Origin: Yunchengibacter salinarum
GTDB lineage: Bacteria; Pseudomonadota; Alphaproteobacteria; Sphingomonadales; Kordiimonadaceae
Length of the DNA stretch: 64,000 nt
Assembly (NCBI RefSeq): GCF_037658235.1
Contig: NZ_JBBJLN010000007.1
Span: 124,001 to 188,000 of the forward strand
Direction: 5' to 3'
Below are positions 54,378-63,509 of the stretch, piece after piece. The notes below the pieces were generated by a model that did not search any database, was not told where the DNA came from, and worked only from the letters and a program-made list of their open reading frames with translations. The translations under genes were made by a program, and so were the position numbers. Position 1 is the stretch's first letter, and the number at the start of each line of letters is the position of its first letter.

Positions 54378-56183
54378 TCAAATAAAATCGCCGCAGTGGT
54401 CGGATTCATTGGTTTTTTCGGTGCCGTCTTCGGTGGCGGGGAGGGTGAGGGTGAAGGTGCTGCCGTTGCCTTCTTTGCTGGTGGCGGTGAGGGTGCCGCC
54501 CATGGCTTCGGCCAGTTGGCGGGAGATGTGGAGGCCGAGGCCGGTGCCCTCCTGGCCGCGGGCGTAGGCTTCGCCCTCCCCCCTGATCTGGCTGAACTTG
54601 TCGAAGATGTGCTCCAGCCGGTCGGCGGGGATGCCGGGGCCGGTGTCCGTCACGTGCAAGTGGGTCCGGGTGCCGTCCGTTTTTGCTGACAGGGTAACAT
54701 GGCCGTGCTGCGTGAACTTGACGGCATTGCCCACCAGATTGATCAGGATTTGCGACACGCGGCGCCGGTCCCCCACAAGGGGTGCGTCACTGTTCGCCAC
54801 GGTCAGGCTCAGCCCCCGTGCCTCCGCCCGGTCGGCCATCATGGATGCCGTCTCCGCCAGCAGCGCGGCGGCGTTCAGCGGCGTGGCGGACAGGGCCAGC
54901 CCGCCGCTTTCCAGGCTTGTGGCGTCCAGCACATCATTGATCAGGCTGAGCAGATGCCGCCCGGCGCGGGCGATCTCCGCCCCGTGCTGTTGATAGGTTT
55001 CGCTCAGGGGTCCGTGGCGGGCATCCTTCAGCCCGTCGGAAAAGCCGATCACCGCATTGAGCGGGGTGCGCAGTTCGTGGCTCATGGCGGCGAGAAATTC
55101 CGTGCGCGCCTTCAGGGCCGCGCTCAGCTCCCCGTGGGCCTGATCCAGCGCATGGTTCTTACGGGTCAGTTCCTTCAGCAGCCCTTCCATCTCCCGGCGG
55201 GCGTCGTCCCGCTCCTCCGCCTGCCGGTAGCGGTCCTCCACCGCCATGCCCACGCCGCGATACCCCCAAAACGTGCCGCGCGGGCCAAAGACCGGCACGG
55301 CTGACAGGTGAAAACGCTGCCGGTCCCCGCTGTCGTCGCGGATATGCACAAGCTGGTCCCGAAACGGCTTGCGGCGGCTGATGGCGGCATCCATGTCCGA
55401 CCGGCCCGACAGATTCTTTCCCGGCAGGCCCAGGTCCATCAGATGGGTGCCGATGAACAGCGGCGCGGGCTGCCCCACAAGGGCCGTGAACCGTTCGGAC
55501 AGGCTGGTGATTTTCAGCTCCGCGTCCACCTCGAAAAACCAGTCGGATGTGGCGCGGGCGAAATCCTGATGCCGGGCCTGAAGCTTGCGGGCATCCTCCA
55601 CGGCGCGAATATGGCTGGTGACATCTTCATAGGTGCCGGCCACAGCGATGATCTGGCCGCCCGTGCCGCGCACCGGCATATGGCGGCCCAGCCAGGTGCG
55701 GGTTTCCCCGCTTGCCAGCGTGATGCTTTCCCGCTGGCGCAGCGTTTCACCCAATGCGACCACATCCGCCAGTGTTCCGGCAAGCTGGGGCACGCTGTAG
55801 CCCACGCCCGCCTCGCCGGGGCCGGGGGCCAGTGTGGGCCCGTCCAGCCGCTCCATCAGGGTGTGATAATGGCCGTTCACATGCAGCAGGGTGCCGTCCG
55901 CATCCGCCAGATAAAGCGGCAGGCTTTCATCCACCACCAGCCGGTTCAAAAGCGCGGCCACCGGCCCGTCCGGCGCGGGCTGGGATTCCGGCGTGGTCTG
56001 GGGTGGTGTTTCGTCAGCCCCCTGCCCCGCGGCCTTCTGCCCCGCACCGCCCGCATCCGCACGGTGGCCACGCCCGGCCAGGCTGACCACCTTGCCGTCC
56101 GCCTTGCCGCCCGTGCCGGGGCGCGGCGCTTCCGTCCCGTCTTTCAAGCCGTCTTTCGGCGCTTCGCCGCTCCGTGCTGCCAT
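54378..56183 (-). CDS. Soluble PAS-domain sensor histidine kinase
   Basis: This 601-residue protein has a disordered Gly/Ala/Pro-rich N terminus (1-75), PAS modules at about residues 80-195 and 205-325, a coiled helix, HisKA with His 369 in AAMSHELRTPLNAVIG, and an HATPase with DTGPGIPADRLEHIF and GTGLGLHIS. There is no membrane segment, so it probably senses a cytoplasmic signal. No response regulator is adjacent. The last residues (SDHCGDFI) and the stop codon run into the AT-rich stretch next to the KAP gene, so the natural C terminus may have been changed by the insertion. Confidence 0.88.
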   Translation of the reverse strand: MAARSGEAPKDGLKDGTEAPRPGTGGKADGKVVSLAGRGHRADAGGAGQKAAGQGADETPPQTTPESQPAPDGPVAALLNRLVVDESLPLYLADADGTLLHVNGHYHTLMERLDGPTLAPGPGEAGVGYSVPQLAGTLADVVALGETLRQRESITLASGETRTWLGRHMPVRGTGGQIIAVAGTYEDVTSHIRAVEDARKLQARHQDFARATSDWFFEVDAELKITSLSERFTALVGQPAPLFIGTHLMDLGLPGKNLSGRSDMDAAISRRKPFRDQLVHIRDDSGDRQRFHLSAVPVFGPRGTFWGYRGVGMAVEDRYRQAEERDDARREMEGLLKELTRKNHALDQAHGELSAALKARTEFLAAMSHELRTPLNAVIGFSDGLKDARHGPLSETYQQHGAEIARAGRHLLSLINDVLDATSLESGGLALSATPLNAAALLAETASMMADRAEARGLSLTVANSDAPLVGDRRRVSQILINLVGNAVKFTQHGHVTLSAKTDGTRTHLHVTDTGPGIPADRLEHIFDKFSQIRGEGEAYARGQEGTGLGLHISRQLAEAMGGTLTATSKEGNGSTFTLTLPATEDGTEKTNESDHCGDFI

Positions 56184-56271
56184 GGTCCTGTCCCCCCTGA
56201 TGCCGCCACCCCCGGCGGCCCGGTAACCCCATCACTCTATGACGCACTCAGATACTCGGCTGTTCAGTTCA

Positions 56272-57402
56272 TCAGGCGCTTCTATTATTCAGGCGCTCCA
56301 GTTCCTCGATCGCATTCTGATAGGCATTGTCCCGCTGCCACACCTGCAAGGCCGCCTTTGCCTGTTCCATGGTCACGGACTGGAACAGCTTGGAAATGTT
56401 GGCCAATATCCCGGTTTCCCGCGGGTTGGACCCGTCCCGCGCCTGAAGGATCAGCAGCGCCAGCGTGGTGAACTGGTTGCGGTCCATACCGATGGCGCGG
56501 GCCAGAATGGTGAAGCTCTGGCCCTTGGTGTCGGAAAATATCCGCCACGCCGTCTCGAAAGTAATACCCGCCAGTTCCGCCAGCCCGGCCACGAACACCG
56601 CCACCCGCTGTTGCCTGAGCGCCGTGGTCAGGAACGAAATGCTCAACTCCCCGCCTTCCCGCATCCGGCGCACCAGCTTCTGGGCGCGCACGCGGGCGCT
56701 GTCGCTGCTTTTATGGTCCACAATGGCGGTTCTGGTGGCGCGGCTGACGGCGTTTTCCACCACCAGCGGGTCCACATCGAAATCGTCCAGAATGCGCTGG
56801 CGCAGCGCGGCGGATACCCACCAATACATGCGATAAGCCAGATCGCCCGGCAGATCATCCCGCCCCAGCAGGGGTTCCTGAAAGCGATCCACCCGGCGGC
56901 TTTCGGCCACCAGATATTCCATGGCCGATGCGGAAAGCCGGGCATCCGCATTGTTGAGCAGCGCCTCGATCACATCTTCGGAGCCATATTCCACCAGCGC
57001 ATCGCTCACCTGCTGGCTCAGCCCTTCCCGCATGGCGATGGCAAGCCGGTGCTCGTCCGTGCGGATGCGCACAATCTCGATCAGGTCCGGGTCTCGCAAC
57101 AGGGTGCTTTTCTCAAGCAGGGGGCGGGCGATATCCACCTCATCCGACGCCAGCAGCTTCACCAGATCGGGATAATCGGCGCCGGAACGGGCCAGCGCCT
57201 CCGCCAGTTGCTTGCGCACGTCGCGCTCCACCTGATCGATCAGCTTGGCGAGAATGTCGGACATCAGCGCCCGCTCCTGCTCGCTCAGGCGGCCTTCGTC
57301 GGACAGGAACAGGTCGGTGATATTATCCACAAGATGGGCGCGCGCCTCGCGGGAACGGTCCCGCGCGAGGGTCAACAGTCTGGCAATCTTGTCGTCCGTC
57401 AT
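56272..57402 (-). CDS. DUF2336 domain protein
   Basis: This 376-residue, all-helical protein follows the DUF2336 pattern: RDRSREARAHLVDNITDLFL at the start, HEAT-like helices, then VRKQLAEALARSGADYPDLVKLLASDEVDIARPLLEKS in the first third. The family is common in Alphaproteobacteria and has no firm function; proximity to signalling genes is frequent. It lies 88 bases upstream of the PAS kinase on the same strand and may be cotranscribed with it. Confidence 0.82.
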   Translation of the reverse strand: MTDDKIARLLTLARDRSREARAHLVDNITDLFLSDEGRLSEQERALMSDILAKLIDQVERDVRKQLAEALARSGADYPDLVKLLASDEVDIARPLLEKSTLLRDPDLIEIVRIRTDEHRLAIAMREGLSQQVSDALVEYGSEDVIEALLNNADARLSASAMEYLVAESRRVDRFQEPLLGRDDLPGDLAYRMYWWVSAALRQRILDDFDVDPLVVENAVSRATRTAIVDHKSSDSARVRAQKLVRRMREGGELSISFLTTALRQQRVAVFVAGLAELAGITFETAWRIFSDTKGQSFTILARAIGMDRNQFTTLALLILQARDGSNPRETGILANISKLFQSVTMEQAKAALQVWQRDNAYQNAIEELERLNNRSA

Positions 57403-57644
57403 ACCGCCCTCCCGTCACCCGAATGCTTTAGGCAGAATTGACTAGAATTTTAACTTTACGGATTCCAGAGGCAGATTCAAGGGTTTATGGGTGGGCCTTC
57501 ACAAAGGGATTGAGAAGATCGCCGGAAGATCACCAAATATGGAGTCCCGGCAGAGCGCCAGTCGCCAGATATGGTGCCTGGCAGGGTGCCGGACCAGCGC
57601 GGAAAAATCCTGAAAAATCGCGGCGATGCGGGGAAAAAAGCGGT

Positions 57645-58148
57645 TCAATCGCCGCGACGCGGAACCATGTGCGCCCAGCCGCCATCCATATAGCACAAGG
57701 GGGCGCCGCCCTTTTCCGGGGCGGTCACGGCCTCGATCGAGCCGATCACGACGCCGTGGCTGCCCACGTCCAGAATGCTTTCCACCCGGCATTCGAACGC
57801 CACCAGTGCATCGCTCAGCACCGGCACGCCCAGCGCCCCGGTACGCCAGGCGCCCTTGCGGAAGCGGTCACTTTCCGGCGTATCGTCCAGCCCGGCAAAG
57901 CATTCCGCAAGCGCCTGATGCCGCTCCGCCAGCACATTAACCGCCATCACCCGACCGTTGGACACAAGCCCGTACGACCCGCCCTGCCGGTTGATGCAGG
58001 CCAGCAGCCGGGGCGGCTGCGCCGATAGCGACGTGACAGCGGTGGCCGTCAGCCCGCCCTGCACGCCATTATGGGCGGTGGTGACAATGGTGACGGCACC
58101 GCCCAATCGGCGCATACCCAGTTTGAAGTCGTGCTCGCTGACAGGCAT
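57645..58148 (-). CDS. Flavin reductase-like domain protein
   Basis: This 167-residue protein has the flavin-reductase split-barrel fold, with GAVTIVTTAHNGVQGGLTAT near the N terminus, the FMN-contacting LTATAVTSLSAQPPRLLACI, and a C-terminal GSIEAVTAPEKGGAPLCYMDG. Members pass electrons from NAD(P)H to flavin for a partner monooxygenase. No oxygenase gene is next to it. It is separated from DUF2336 by 242 bases with no gene and from flgL by 163 bases. Confidence 0.87.
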   Translation of the reverse strand: MPVSEHDFKLGMRRLGGAVTIVTTAHNGVQGGLTATAVTSLSAQPPRLLACINRQGGSYGLVSNGRVMAVNVLAERHQALAECFAGLDDTPESDRFRKGAWRTGALGVPVLSDALVAFECRVESILDVGSHGVVIGSIEAVTAPEKGGAPLCYMDGGWAHMVPRRGD

Positions 58149-58311
58149 AAGGCTCCCGCATGGTGACTGACGAGGGCGCGCGGCGCGGCGCGGATCACTT
58201 GATGGTTAGGCCAAGCTCCCCGCCCCGGCAAGGGGGCCATGGTCCGAAACACGAAAAAAGCCGCGCCGGAACACCTCGGTGCGCCCAAAAAGCCAGCCCG
58301 ATGCGATGCGC

Positions 58312-59346
58312 TCAGATGAAGTTGAGCAATGTAAGCTGGGACAGTGTGGAGATGGACTGGAACGACGCCTGAAGGGCCACCTGATCATTTTGCAGACGGG
58401 ATATGGCCTCCGCCATGTCCACATCCTCGATATCGGCGATAAAGCCATCCAGAAACACCTCCCGATCCCGGTGCTGTTCGCGGATGGTGTCCATCTGGCT
58501 CTGGATGAAGCCGTTATTGGTCTGGATCTGGCGCATATTGTCGATGCGGGATTCCAGCGAGCCGATCTCCCCCTGAAGGAAGCTGAACTGGGCGTCCGTC
58601 AGTTCGCCGGATGTGATCGGAAAGTCCGGGTCGCCGTCATTCACGCCGTCGCCGTCCAGATCGCCGCTGCCAAGGCGGTAGAAGCTCTCGAAGATTTCCA
58701 GGCCCACATCCTCGGCCAGCACGCCGAATTCAATGTCCACATTGTCGGCCACACGCACGGAAAAGGCTTCATCGGAATTGGAAAACTCCTGCCGGATGGC
58801 ATCCTGAAGGGACACATCCTGCGTGCCGTCCCCGTCAACATCATCCGCAACGCCGTCACCATCGGCGTCGATCCGCGCCTGCACCCGGTTGATGAAGTCC
58901 TGCAAGGTGCCGTTCTGAACTGGCGCCTGGCCGGACTGGGTGCCCGAAAACAGGAAGGTGCCGTCAAAATTGGTATTGAGCGCGTTGGTCACGAAGCGGA
59001 AGCTCTGGTCCAGCATCTGATCAAAGGCTTCCGCCTGGTCATTGGCAACCGTGGTGGCCACCGTATCCTTCACGCGCCCCATGGTGTCGATGATGCTGCC
59101 CAGTTGCACATCATTGGCGTCCAGCTTGCCCACCACCGTATCGATGGATCGCTGATATGTCTGGATGCGCGACCGGAAACTCTCGGACCCAAGCAGTGTA
59201 TTGACCTTCCCCGCAAGCCCCCGGAATTCATCCGTTTTCTTGCCGGTGGAAATCTGTTCCTGCGCCTCGAACACCCGGCGCTGGTTCTGCTGAATGGCCT
59301 GAAGCAGGTTCTGCTGCTGACCGAAGCTGGAAATCCGTGAAACCAT
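58312..59346 (-). CDS. flgL: Hook-filament junction protein FlgL
   Basis: This 344-residue protein has the flagellin-type N-terminal helix (LQAIQQNQRRVFEAQEQIS, then GKKTDEF) and a C-terminal helix ending in FQSISTLSQLTLLNFI. It joins the hook to the filament. The middle has acidic stretches with the DxDxDG pattern at about residues 160-178 (DADGDGVADDVDGDGTQD) and 229-240 (DLDGDGVNDGDP), unusual for FlgL and resembling calcium-binding loops. It starts 56 bases after flgK. Confidence 0.92.
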   Translation of the reverse strand: MVSRISSFGQQQNLLQAIQQNQRRVFEAQEQISTGKKTDEFRGLAGKVNTLLGSESFRSRIQTYQRSIDTVVGKLDANDVQLGSIIDTMGRVKDTVATTVANDQAEAFDQMLDQSFRFVTNALNTNFDGTFLFSGTQSGQAPVQNGTLQDFINRVQARIDADGDGVADDVDGDGTQDVSLQDAIRQEFSNSDEAFSVRVADNVDIEFGVLAEDVGLEIFESFYRLGSGDLDGDGVNDGDPDFPITSGELTDAQFSFLQGEIGSLESRIDNMRQIQTNNGFIQSQMDTIREQHRDREVFLDGFIADIEDVDMAEAISRLQNDQVALQASFQSISTLSQLTLLNFI

Positions 59347-59402
59347 GGCAACGTCTCCTGATGCTGTATCAGGCTATGCACATTCCATGCCGATTTTTGA
59401 TG

Positions 59403-61562
59403 CTAGACTGCGGACAACAGACTGTCGAACAGCTCCTGAACCGACGACAACACCCGTGCCGCCGCATTATAGCTGTTCTGATAAGTGACCAGATTGGCCA
59501 GTTCCTCGTCCATATTCACGCCGGACACATCGGCATTGCGTTCTTCCAGTTCAAGCTGAAGCGCCTGATTGTCCTCTTCCAGGTTTTCCGCGCGCGCGCC
59601 CATCAGGCCCGCATTGCCCAGAAAATTGCCCACATATTGCGACATGGTCACATTGGTCTGCCGCAATTCCCCCGCCTCGGCAAATTGCACCAGGGAGGTT
59701 TCTGCCCGCTGAAATGCCAGGGCACCGCGCTGGTCCCCCGATGTGAGGCCGGTGGCGCCAACGCCGCCAGTGTCGTCAAACTTGGCCAGGGAAAGCTGGT
59801 CCGGTGAATCCTGAATGCGATCCAGTACCCGCAAGTCCCGCGCCGCCGTGGCCCGAAAGGCGGTATCCAGCCCGAATGTCTCGGACACACGCTGGCCGGT
59901 GCCGCCCATATCGGTGGTGTCCGTCACCGTTTGCAGGCGGACATTTTCCCGCCCCGCCACAGGCTCGTAGCTGATCTTGCCGGTATTGCCATCAAGGCTG
60001 AAGGTGAAGAAATTGTTCAGGCCGTTGGCCGGGCTGTTCAAGGCCGACACCAGATCATTGACCGTGCTGCCGGCCCCCAGCGTGATGGCCACCTGGGTCA
60101 GTTCCCGATTGTTCTCCCCGGCGACCCGCAGATTGATGTCCCCGCCACTCGTGCCCAGATCGTCCGTGCCCGACAGGCCCGGCTCAAAAATGCCGTCGCT
60201 GTCCGACGTGATCAGATCGTTCATGCCGAAAAAGTGTGAAAAGCCGCGCCCCGCCCGGCTGCTCTCATTGCCGTCCACATCATCGATCACCACGCCGTCA
60301 TTGGCATTGGCGGCGGTCAGGCTCATCACCCCATTGGTCAGGGACAGCGTGGCCGCGCCGTTGAAACCGGCGGCCCCGTTCACCGTGGCGATCAGATCGT
60401 TGAAACTGGCGTTCGCCCCGTTCGGAATGGCCGTGCCGTTCACCGTGCCCGCATCGAAATCCACCGTTACCTGATCGGTGATCTGATTGCTGCCATCCAG
60501 CACGTTCAAGGTCATCGCCCCGCTGAAATTCAGATCATGATTTCCCTGAATGGCGGTCTGCTTGCCGGTCAGCGAATTGGGCGGCGGCACGGTATTGAAA
60601 TCATTGTGGATGGCGTTGAATTCGTCCTTGACCCTGGCGCCCATCTCACCCAGCGCCTCGGACAGGTCAACAAGCTGCTCATCGCGCACATCCAGCAGAC
60701 CCTTCAACCGCCCGGAGCGGATATGCGGCGCCAGATCGGTACCGGCGGGGTCTTCCTTGGCCAGGGTATCCGGGTTCACCTCGAACATTTCCACATTGGG
60801 AAAAATGGTCTCGGCATTGGAAATGCCCGGCGCATTGTATTCAAGCTGCCGCAGGGTCTGATCCACCAGCACCATGCCGGAACCGGTGGTCACCCGGAAC
60901 GTGCCACCGGCCTGGCGCGACGAATTGATATCAATGAACTCGGAAAGGTCGCTCAGGGCCCGCGCCATCTGGTTTTCCACGCTGCCCTGCCCGTCCAGGC
61001 TGGTGCTGGCCTCCGCCAGAAGCGGGTTCAGGTCATGGATTTCCCGCAGCAGACCGTTGATCTGATCAACCGAATCCACCATGCGCTCACTGGCTTCACC
61101 GCGCAATTGCTGCACGCTGTCCTGCAAACGGTCCACATCCCCCAGAAAGCCCTGAAGGTTGGTCACGGTCTGCTGGCGGCGAATGGTATCGGTGGGGCTG
61201 AGCGACAGATCGGCCATGGCGCCGAACACCCGGTCGATCCGTGACGAAAGCGAACTCTGACCATCCGGTTTGCCCAGAAAGCCCTGCAACTGATCGTGGA
61301 TTTCCCGCTGAGCGGTAAATTCGTAGCGGTTGGAAGAAGCGGTGCGCGCGGCCTTTTCCAGAAACTCATCCACCACGCGCTCGATCCCGGAAACCTTCAC
61401 CCCATTGGCCTGGGTGCCCGTGATATTCGCCTCTGTTTGAACTTCCAGACGGCGGAATCCGGGCGTGTTCACATTGGCCACATTGTTGGACGTGGTGCGG
61501 ATGGCCGTCTGGCTGGCCTGAAGGCCGGTCAGGGCTGTGTCCAGAATGGAATTCAAGGCCAT
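59403..61562 (-). CDS. flgK: Hook-associated protein FlgK
   Basis: This 719-residue hook-filament junction protein has the rod/hook N-terminal motif ASQTAIRTTSNNVANVNTPG and the C-terminal helices MDEELANLVTYQNSYNAAAR. It is longer than the E. coli protein (547) owing to surface-exposed central domains. ATG 61562 is used, with GGGAGAGA 5-7 bases upstream; the frame opens at 61589. It is expressed from a sigma-54 promoter about 130 bases upstream. Confidence 0.94.
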   Translation of the reverse strand: MALNSILDTALTGLQASQTAIRTTSNNVANVNTPGFRRLEVQTEANITGTQANGVKVSGIERVVDEFLEKAARTASSNRYEFTAQREIHDQLQGFLGKPDGQSSLSSRIDRVFGAMADLSLSPTDTIRRQQTVTNLQGFLGDVDRLQDSVQQLRGEASERMVDSVDQINGLLREIHDLNPLLAEASTSLDGQGSVENQMARALSDLSEFIDINSSRQAGGTFRVTTGSGMVLVDQTLRQLEYNAPGISNAETIFPNVEMFEVNPDTLAKEDPAGTDLAPHIRSGRLKGLLDVRDEQLVDLSEALGEMGARVKDEFNAIHNDFNTVPPPNSLTGKQTAIQGNHDLNFSGAMTLNVLDGSNQITDQVTVDFDAGTVNGTAIPNGANASFNDLIATVNGAAGFNGAATLSLTNGVMSLTAANANDGVVIDDVDGNESSRAGRGFSHFFGMNDLITSDSDGIFEPGLSGTDDLGTSGGDINLRVAGENNRELTQVAITLGAGSTVNDLVSALNSPANGLNNFFTFSLDGNTGKISYEPVAGRENVRLQTVTDTTDMGGTGQRVSETFGLDTAFRATAARDLRVLDRIQDSPDQLSLAKFDDTGGVGATGLTSGDQRGALAFQRAETSLVQFAEAGELRQTNVTMSQYVGNFLGNAGLMGARAENLEEDNQALQLELEERNADVSGVNMDEELANLVTYQNSYNAAARVLSSVQELFDSLLSAV

Positions 61563-61690
61563 TGATCTCTCCCGCTGGGATATGGGCATCTGCCGGGCGG
61601 CAGGTCCTTCCCCGGTGTCGGCAAGGCTTGCCGCGCCCCGTCATTGTGGGCGCCGCACCAGCCCGTACCGATCTGGTTCGGCCATAGTGA

Positions 61691-61706
61691 TGCAATGGCT
61701 GTGCCA
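61691..61706 (-). promoter_or_regulatory. Sigma-54 promoter of flgK-flgL
   Basis: The minus strand reads TGGCAC-AGCCA-TTGCA. The GG and GC elements are 10 bases apart, as required. It has the same form as the flgB promoter, and lies 129 bases before the flgK ATG. Confidence 0.8.
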
Positions 61707-61760
61707 CCCCATGCGGATCAAGCACCCCCTCAGCCTGATAAATCCGTTGCACGCATAAGT

Positions 61761-61775
61761 GTTCTTGATATGTTC
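61761..61775 (+). promoter_or_regulatory. Perfect LexA box upstream of the S24 peptidase
   Basis: GTTC (61761-61764) and GTTC (61772-61775) are separated by 7 bases (TTGATAT). It lies 45 bases before the gene, next to a -10-like TATAAA (61777-61782), so a repressor here would cover the promoter. Confidence 0.65.
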
Positions 61776-61820
61776 TATAAAGGTTCAGCAACGCACGTGT
61801 TTCAGTAAAGGATGCCGCTT

Positions 61821-62420
61821 ATGTCAGTTTTACCCCCCTTCACCAGCCATCACAGGGATGCGCCCCGAAAACTGACGGCACCACACAATGGCGCGGCGGC
61901 AGGATCATCCGCCTCGACACCGGCCTTCAGGCCCTGTGATCACGCCCCCCGGCGCGGGGGACCGGGGGCGGGTCGCGGAACGCGCAGCCTTCGCCGCCGC
62001 GGCCTGCCCGGCACCCGGCCACGTCGCATTCAGCGCACCCTGCCCGTTCTGGGGCGCGCCCAGGGCGGTGAGGACGGCGCGCTGATCCTGGGGGAAGGCC
62101 CGATCGGCTGGGCACGGCGGCCCAGCGGTCTCGACCATGTGGCGGAAGCCTTTGCGGTATTCATCACGGGCGACAGCATGGCGCCACTGCTCAGGGGCGG
62201 GGACCTGGTGCATGTGGACCCGCGCCCCACGGCTGCCAGCGGCGATCTGGTGCTGGTGGAAACCCGTTATCACACGGGCTATATCAAGTTCCTTGAAAGC
62301 CGCAGCCATGAAGCGCTCGTGCTGCGCCAGACGAACCCTGAAAAGCGGCTACGCTTCACGGCGGATGATATTCGCCATGTGTTCAAGGTGGTGGGCTGGC
62401 AGGGCATGGACCAGATCTAG
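61821..62420 (+). CDS. S24-family (LexA/UmuD-like) peptidase without a DNA-binding domain
   Basis: This 199-residue protein has a C-terminal LexA-fold domain with the catalytic Ser in GDSM (119) and Lys in YIKFLE (156), the same 37-residue spacing as in LexA. The scissile region reads GRAQGGED, where LexA has GRVAAGE, so the bond would be Gly-Gly instead of Ala-Gly. Residues 1-70 are basic and Pro/Arg-rich with no helix-turn-helix, unlike LexA or phage repressors. ATG 61821 is chosen (AAAGGA 9 bases upstream); ATG 61812 overlaps the site. A LexA-type box precedes it. It might be a UmuD-type partner or a repressor fragment. The stop converges on the solute-binding protein gene. Confidence 0.75.
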   Translation: MSVLPPFTSHHRDAPRKLTAPHNGAAAGSSASTPAFRPCDHAPRRGGPGAGRGTRSLRRRGLPGTRPRRIQRTLPVLGRAQGGEDGALILGEGPIGWARRPSGLDHVAEAFAVFITGDSMAPLLRGGDLVHVDPRPTAASGDLVLVETRYHTGYIKFLESRSHEALVLRQTNPEKRLRFTADDIRHVFKVVGWQGMDQI

Positions 62421-63193
62421 CCGCCCGCATCCTCCGCCGGGGTGAAACCGTATTTCTCAAGGATCGCGTCATAGCGCGGGCTCTGCTTTATGACACGAAT
62501 GGCTTGCGTAAAGTCCTTCGCAAGAGCCTGCGAACCCGACAATTGCGGCGAAAAGGCGATATAATCCGGCGCCCGGTCGATCACCGGGGTCAGGAACCGC
62601 AACTGATCCGCCACCTCCATCAGCCGGGCATGAAACATCAGGGCCGGACGGTTGCCTACGCCCGCATCCACACTGCCATCCAGAACCGCGCGGATCAGGG
62701 CTTCCTCGTCCCGCACATTCTGCTTGTCGATCTCCGAAGCCTCGGCAAAGGCGGCACCGTGATAATACCCCCGCACCCGCGCCACACGCTTGCCATCAAG
62801 CACGGACAGGTCCCCGTCAAACGCCACATCGGCATCAGCGCGCACAAATACGGAACTGGTTTCGCTGATGTGGGACTCATCCACATAAACGGCGCCCTTT
62901 TCCCGATCTTGTGAGCGGAAGTAAAGGATCAGGCCGTCCACCTCACCAACACGCAGCAATTGCTGAAGGCGGGCGAAATTATAGCGTTGAAAGACCAACT
63001 CATGACCCAGCCGATCCGCGGCCGCACGGGCCAGTTCCACGGCGGCGCCTTCATAACGCCCCTCGGCACGGTAATAAAAAGGCGGGTAATCCTGCGCCGC
63101 CAGCCCCATATAAAGTGTATCAGCCCGCGCGCCGCCAACGCTCGCCATCAGGCCGAATACCAGCGCCAGACCGATCGATCGTGCCATACGCAC
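62417..63193 (-). CDS. Periplasmic solute-binding protein (amino-acid type, SBP_bac_3)
   Basis: This 258-residue protein has an export signal (SIGLALVFGLMASVGGARA) and a type II periplasmic binding fold, opening with YMGLAAQDYPPFYYRAEGRYEG and continuing with GLILYFRSQDREKGAVY and VLDGKRVARVRGYY. No permease or ATPase gene is near, so it is an orphan. It might serve a distant transporter or a sensor. GTG at 63193 is preferred to ATG 63187, because GAGGAG lies 7 bases before the GTG. Confidence 0.82.
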   Translation of the reverse strand: MRMARSIGLALVFGLMASVGGARADTLYMGLAAQDYPPFYYRAEGRYEGAAVELARAAADRLGHELVFQRYNFARLQQLLRVGEVDGLILYFRSQDREKGAVYVDESHISETSSVFVRADADVAFDGDLSVLDGKRVARVRGYYHGAAFAEASEIDKQNVRDEEALIRAVLDGSVDAGVGNRPALMFHARLMEVADQLRFLTPVIDRAPDYIAFSPQLSGSQALAKDFTQAIRVIKQSPRYDAILEKYGFTPAEDAGG

Positions 63194-63327
63194 AGCAACT
63201 CTCCTCAAAACAACGTCACAACACAGGACGATCAATGCCACGGCACAGGGTACCAGACCAGACAAAAAAGCCCAATCCCGCGCATCAAGACCCTGAAGAC
63301 CACACCCCCATCACGGGCAAAACAGCT

Positions 63328-63444
63328 TCACGCGACCGACACGATCGTCACCCACCGGGACGGATACTCGGCTTCATGCTCGCGCACCATCCGAACCGCC
63401 CGCTCGCGGACCTCCGGGGAATGGACTTTGTTTGGCTTGCTCAT
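63328..63444 (-). pseudogene. Truncated IS3-type transposase OrfA remnant
   Basis: A 38-residue frame starts MSKPNKVHSPEVRERAVRM and continues VREHEAEYPSRW, the typical N terminus of IS3-family OrfA, then stops early. The helix-turn-helix body and OrfB are missing, so it is a fragment and cannot transpose. GGAGCC lies before the ATG. Confidence 0.75.
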
Positions 63445-63509
63445 CTTCGGCTCCTTTCCGCGCCTGTCTACTCAAGCGTTGGAGCCACCGGCAAAACCGG
63501 GGTGGTTCA
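63328..63509 (-). mobile_element. Left-end fragment of an IS3-family insertion sequence
   Basis: The terminus reads TGAACC on the minus strand (from 63509), followed by CCCGGTTTTGCCGG, similar to IS3-family terminal repeats, with the OrfA start 65 bases inside. The other end is not found, so the element was truncated. Confidence 0.65.
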
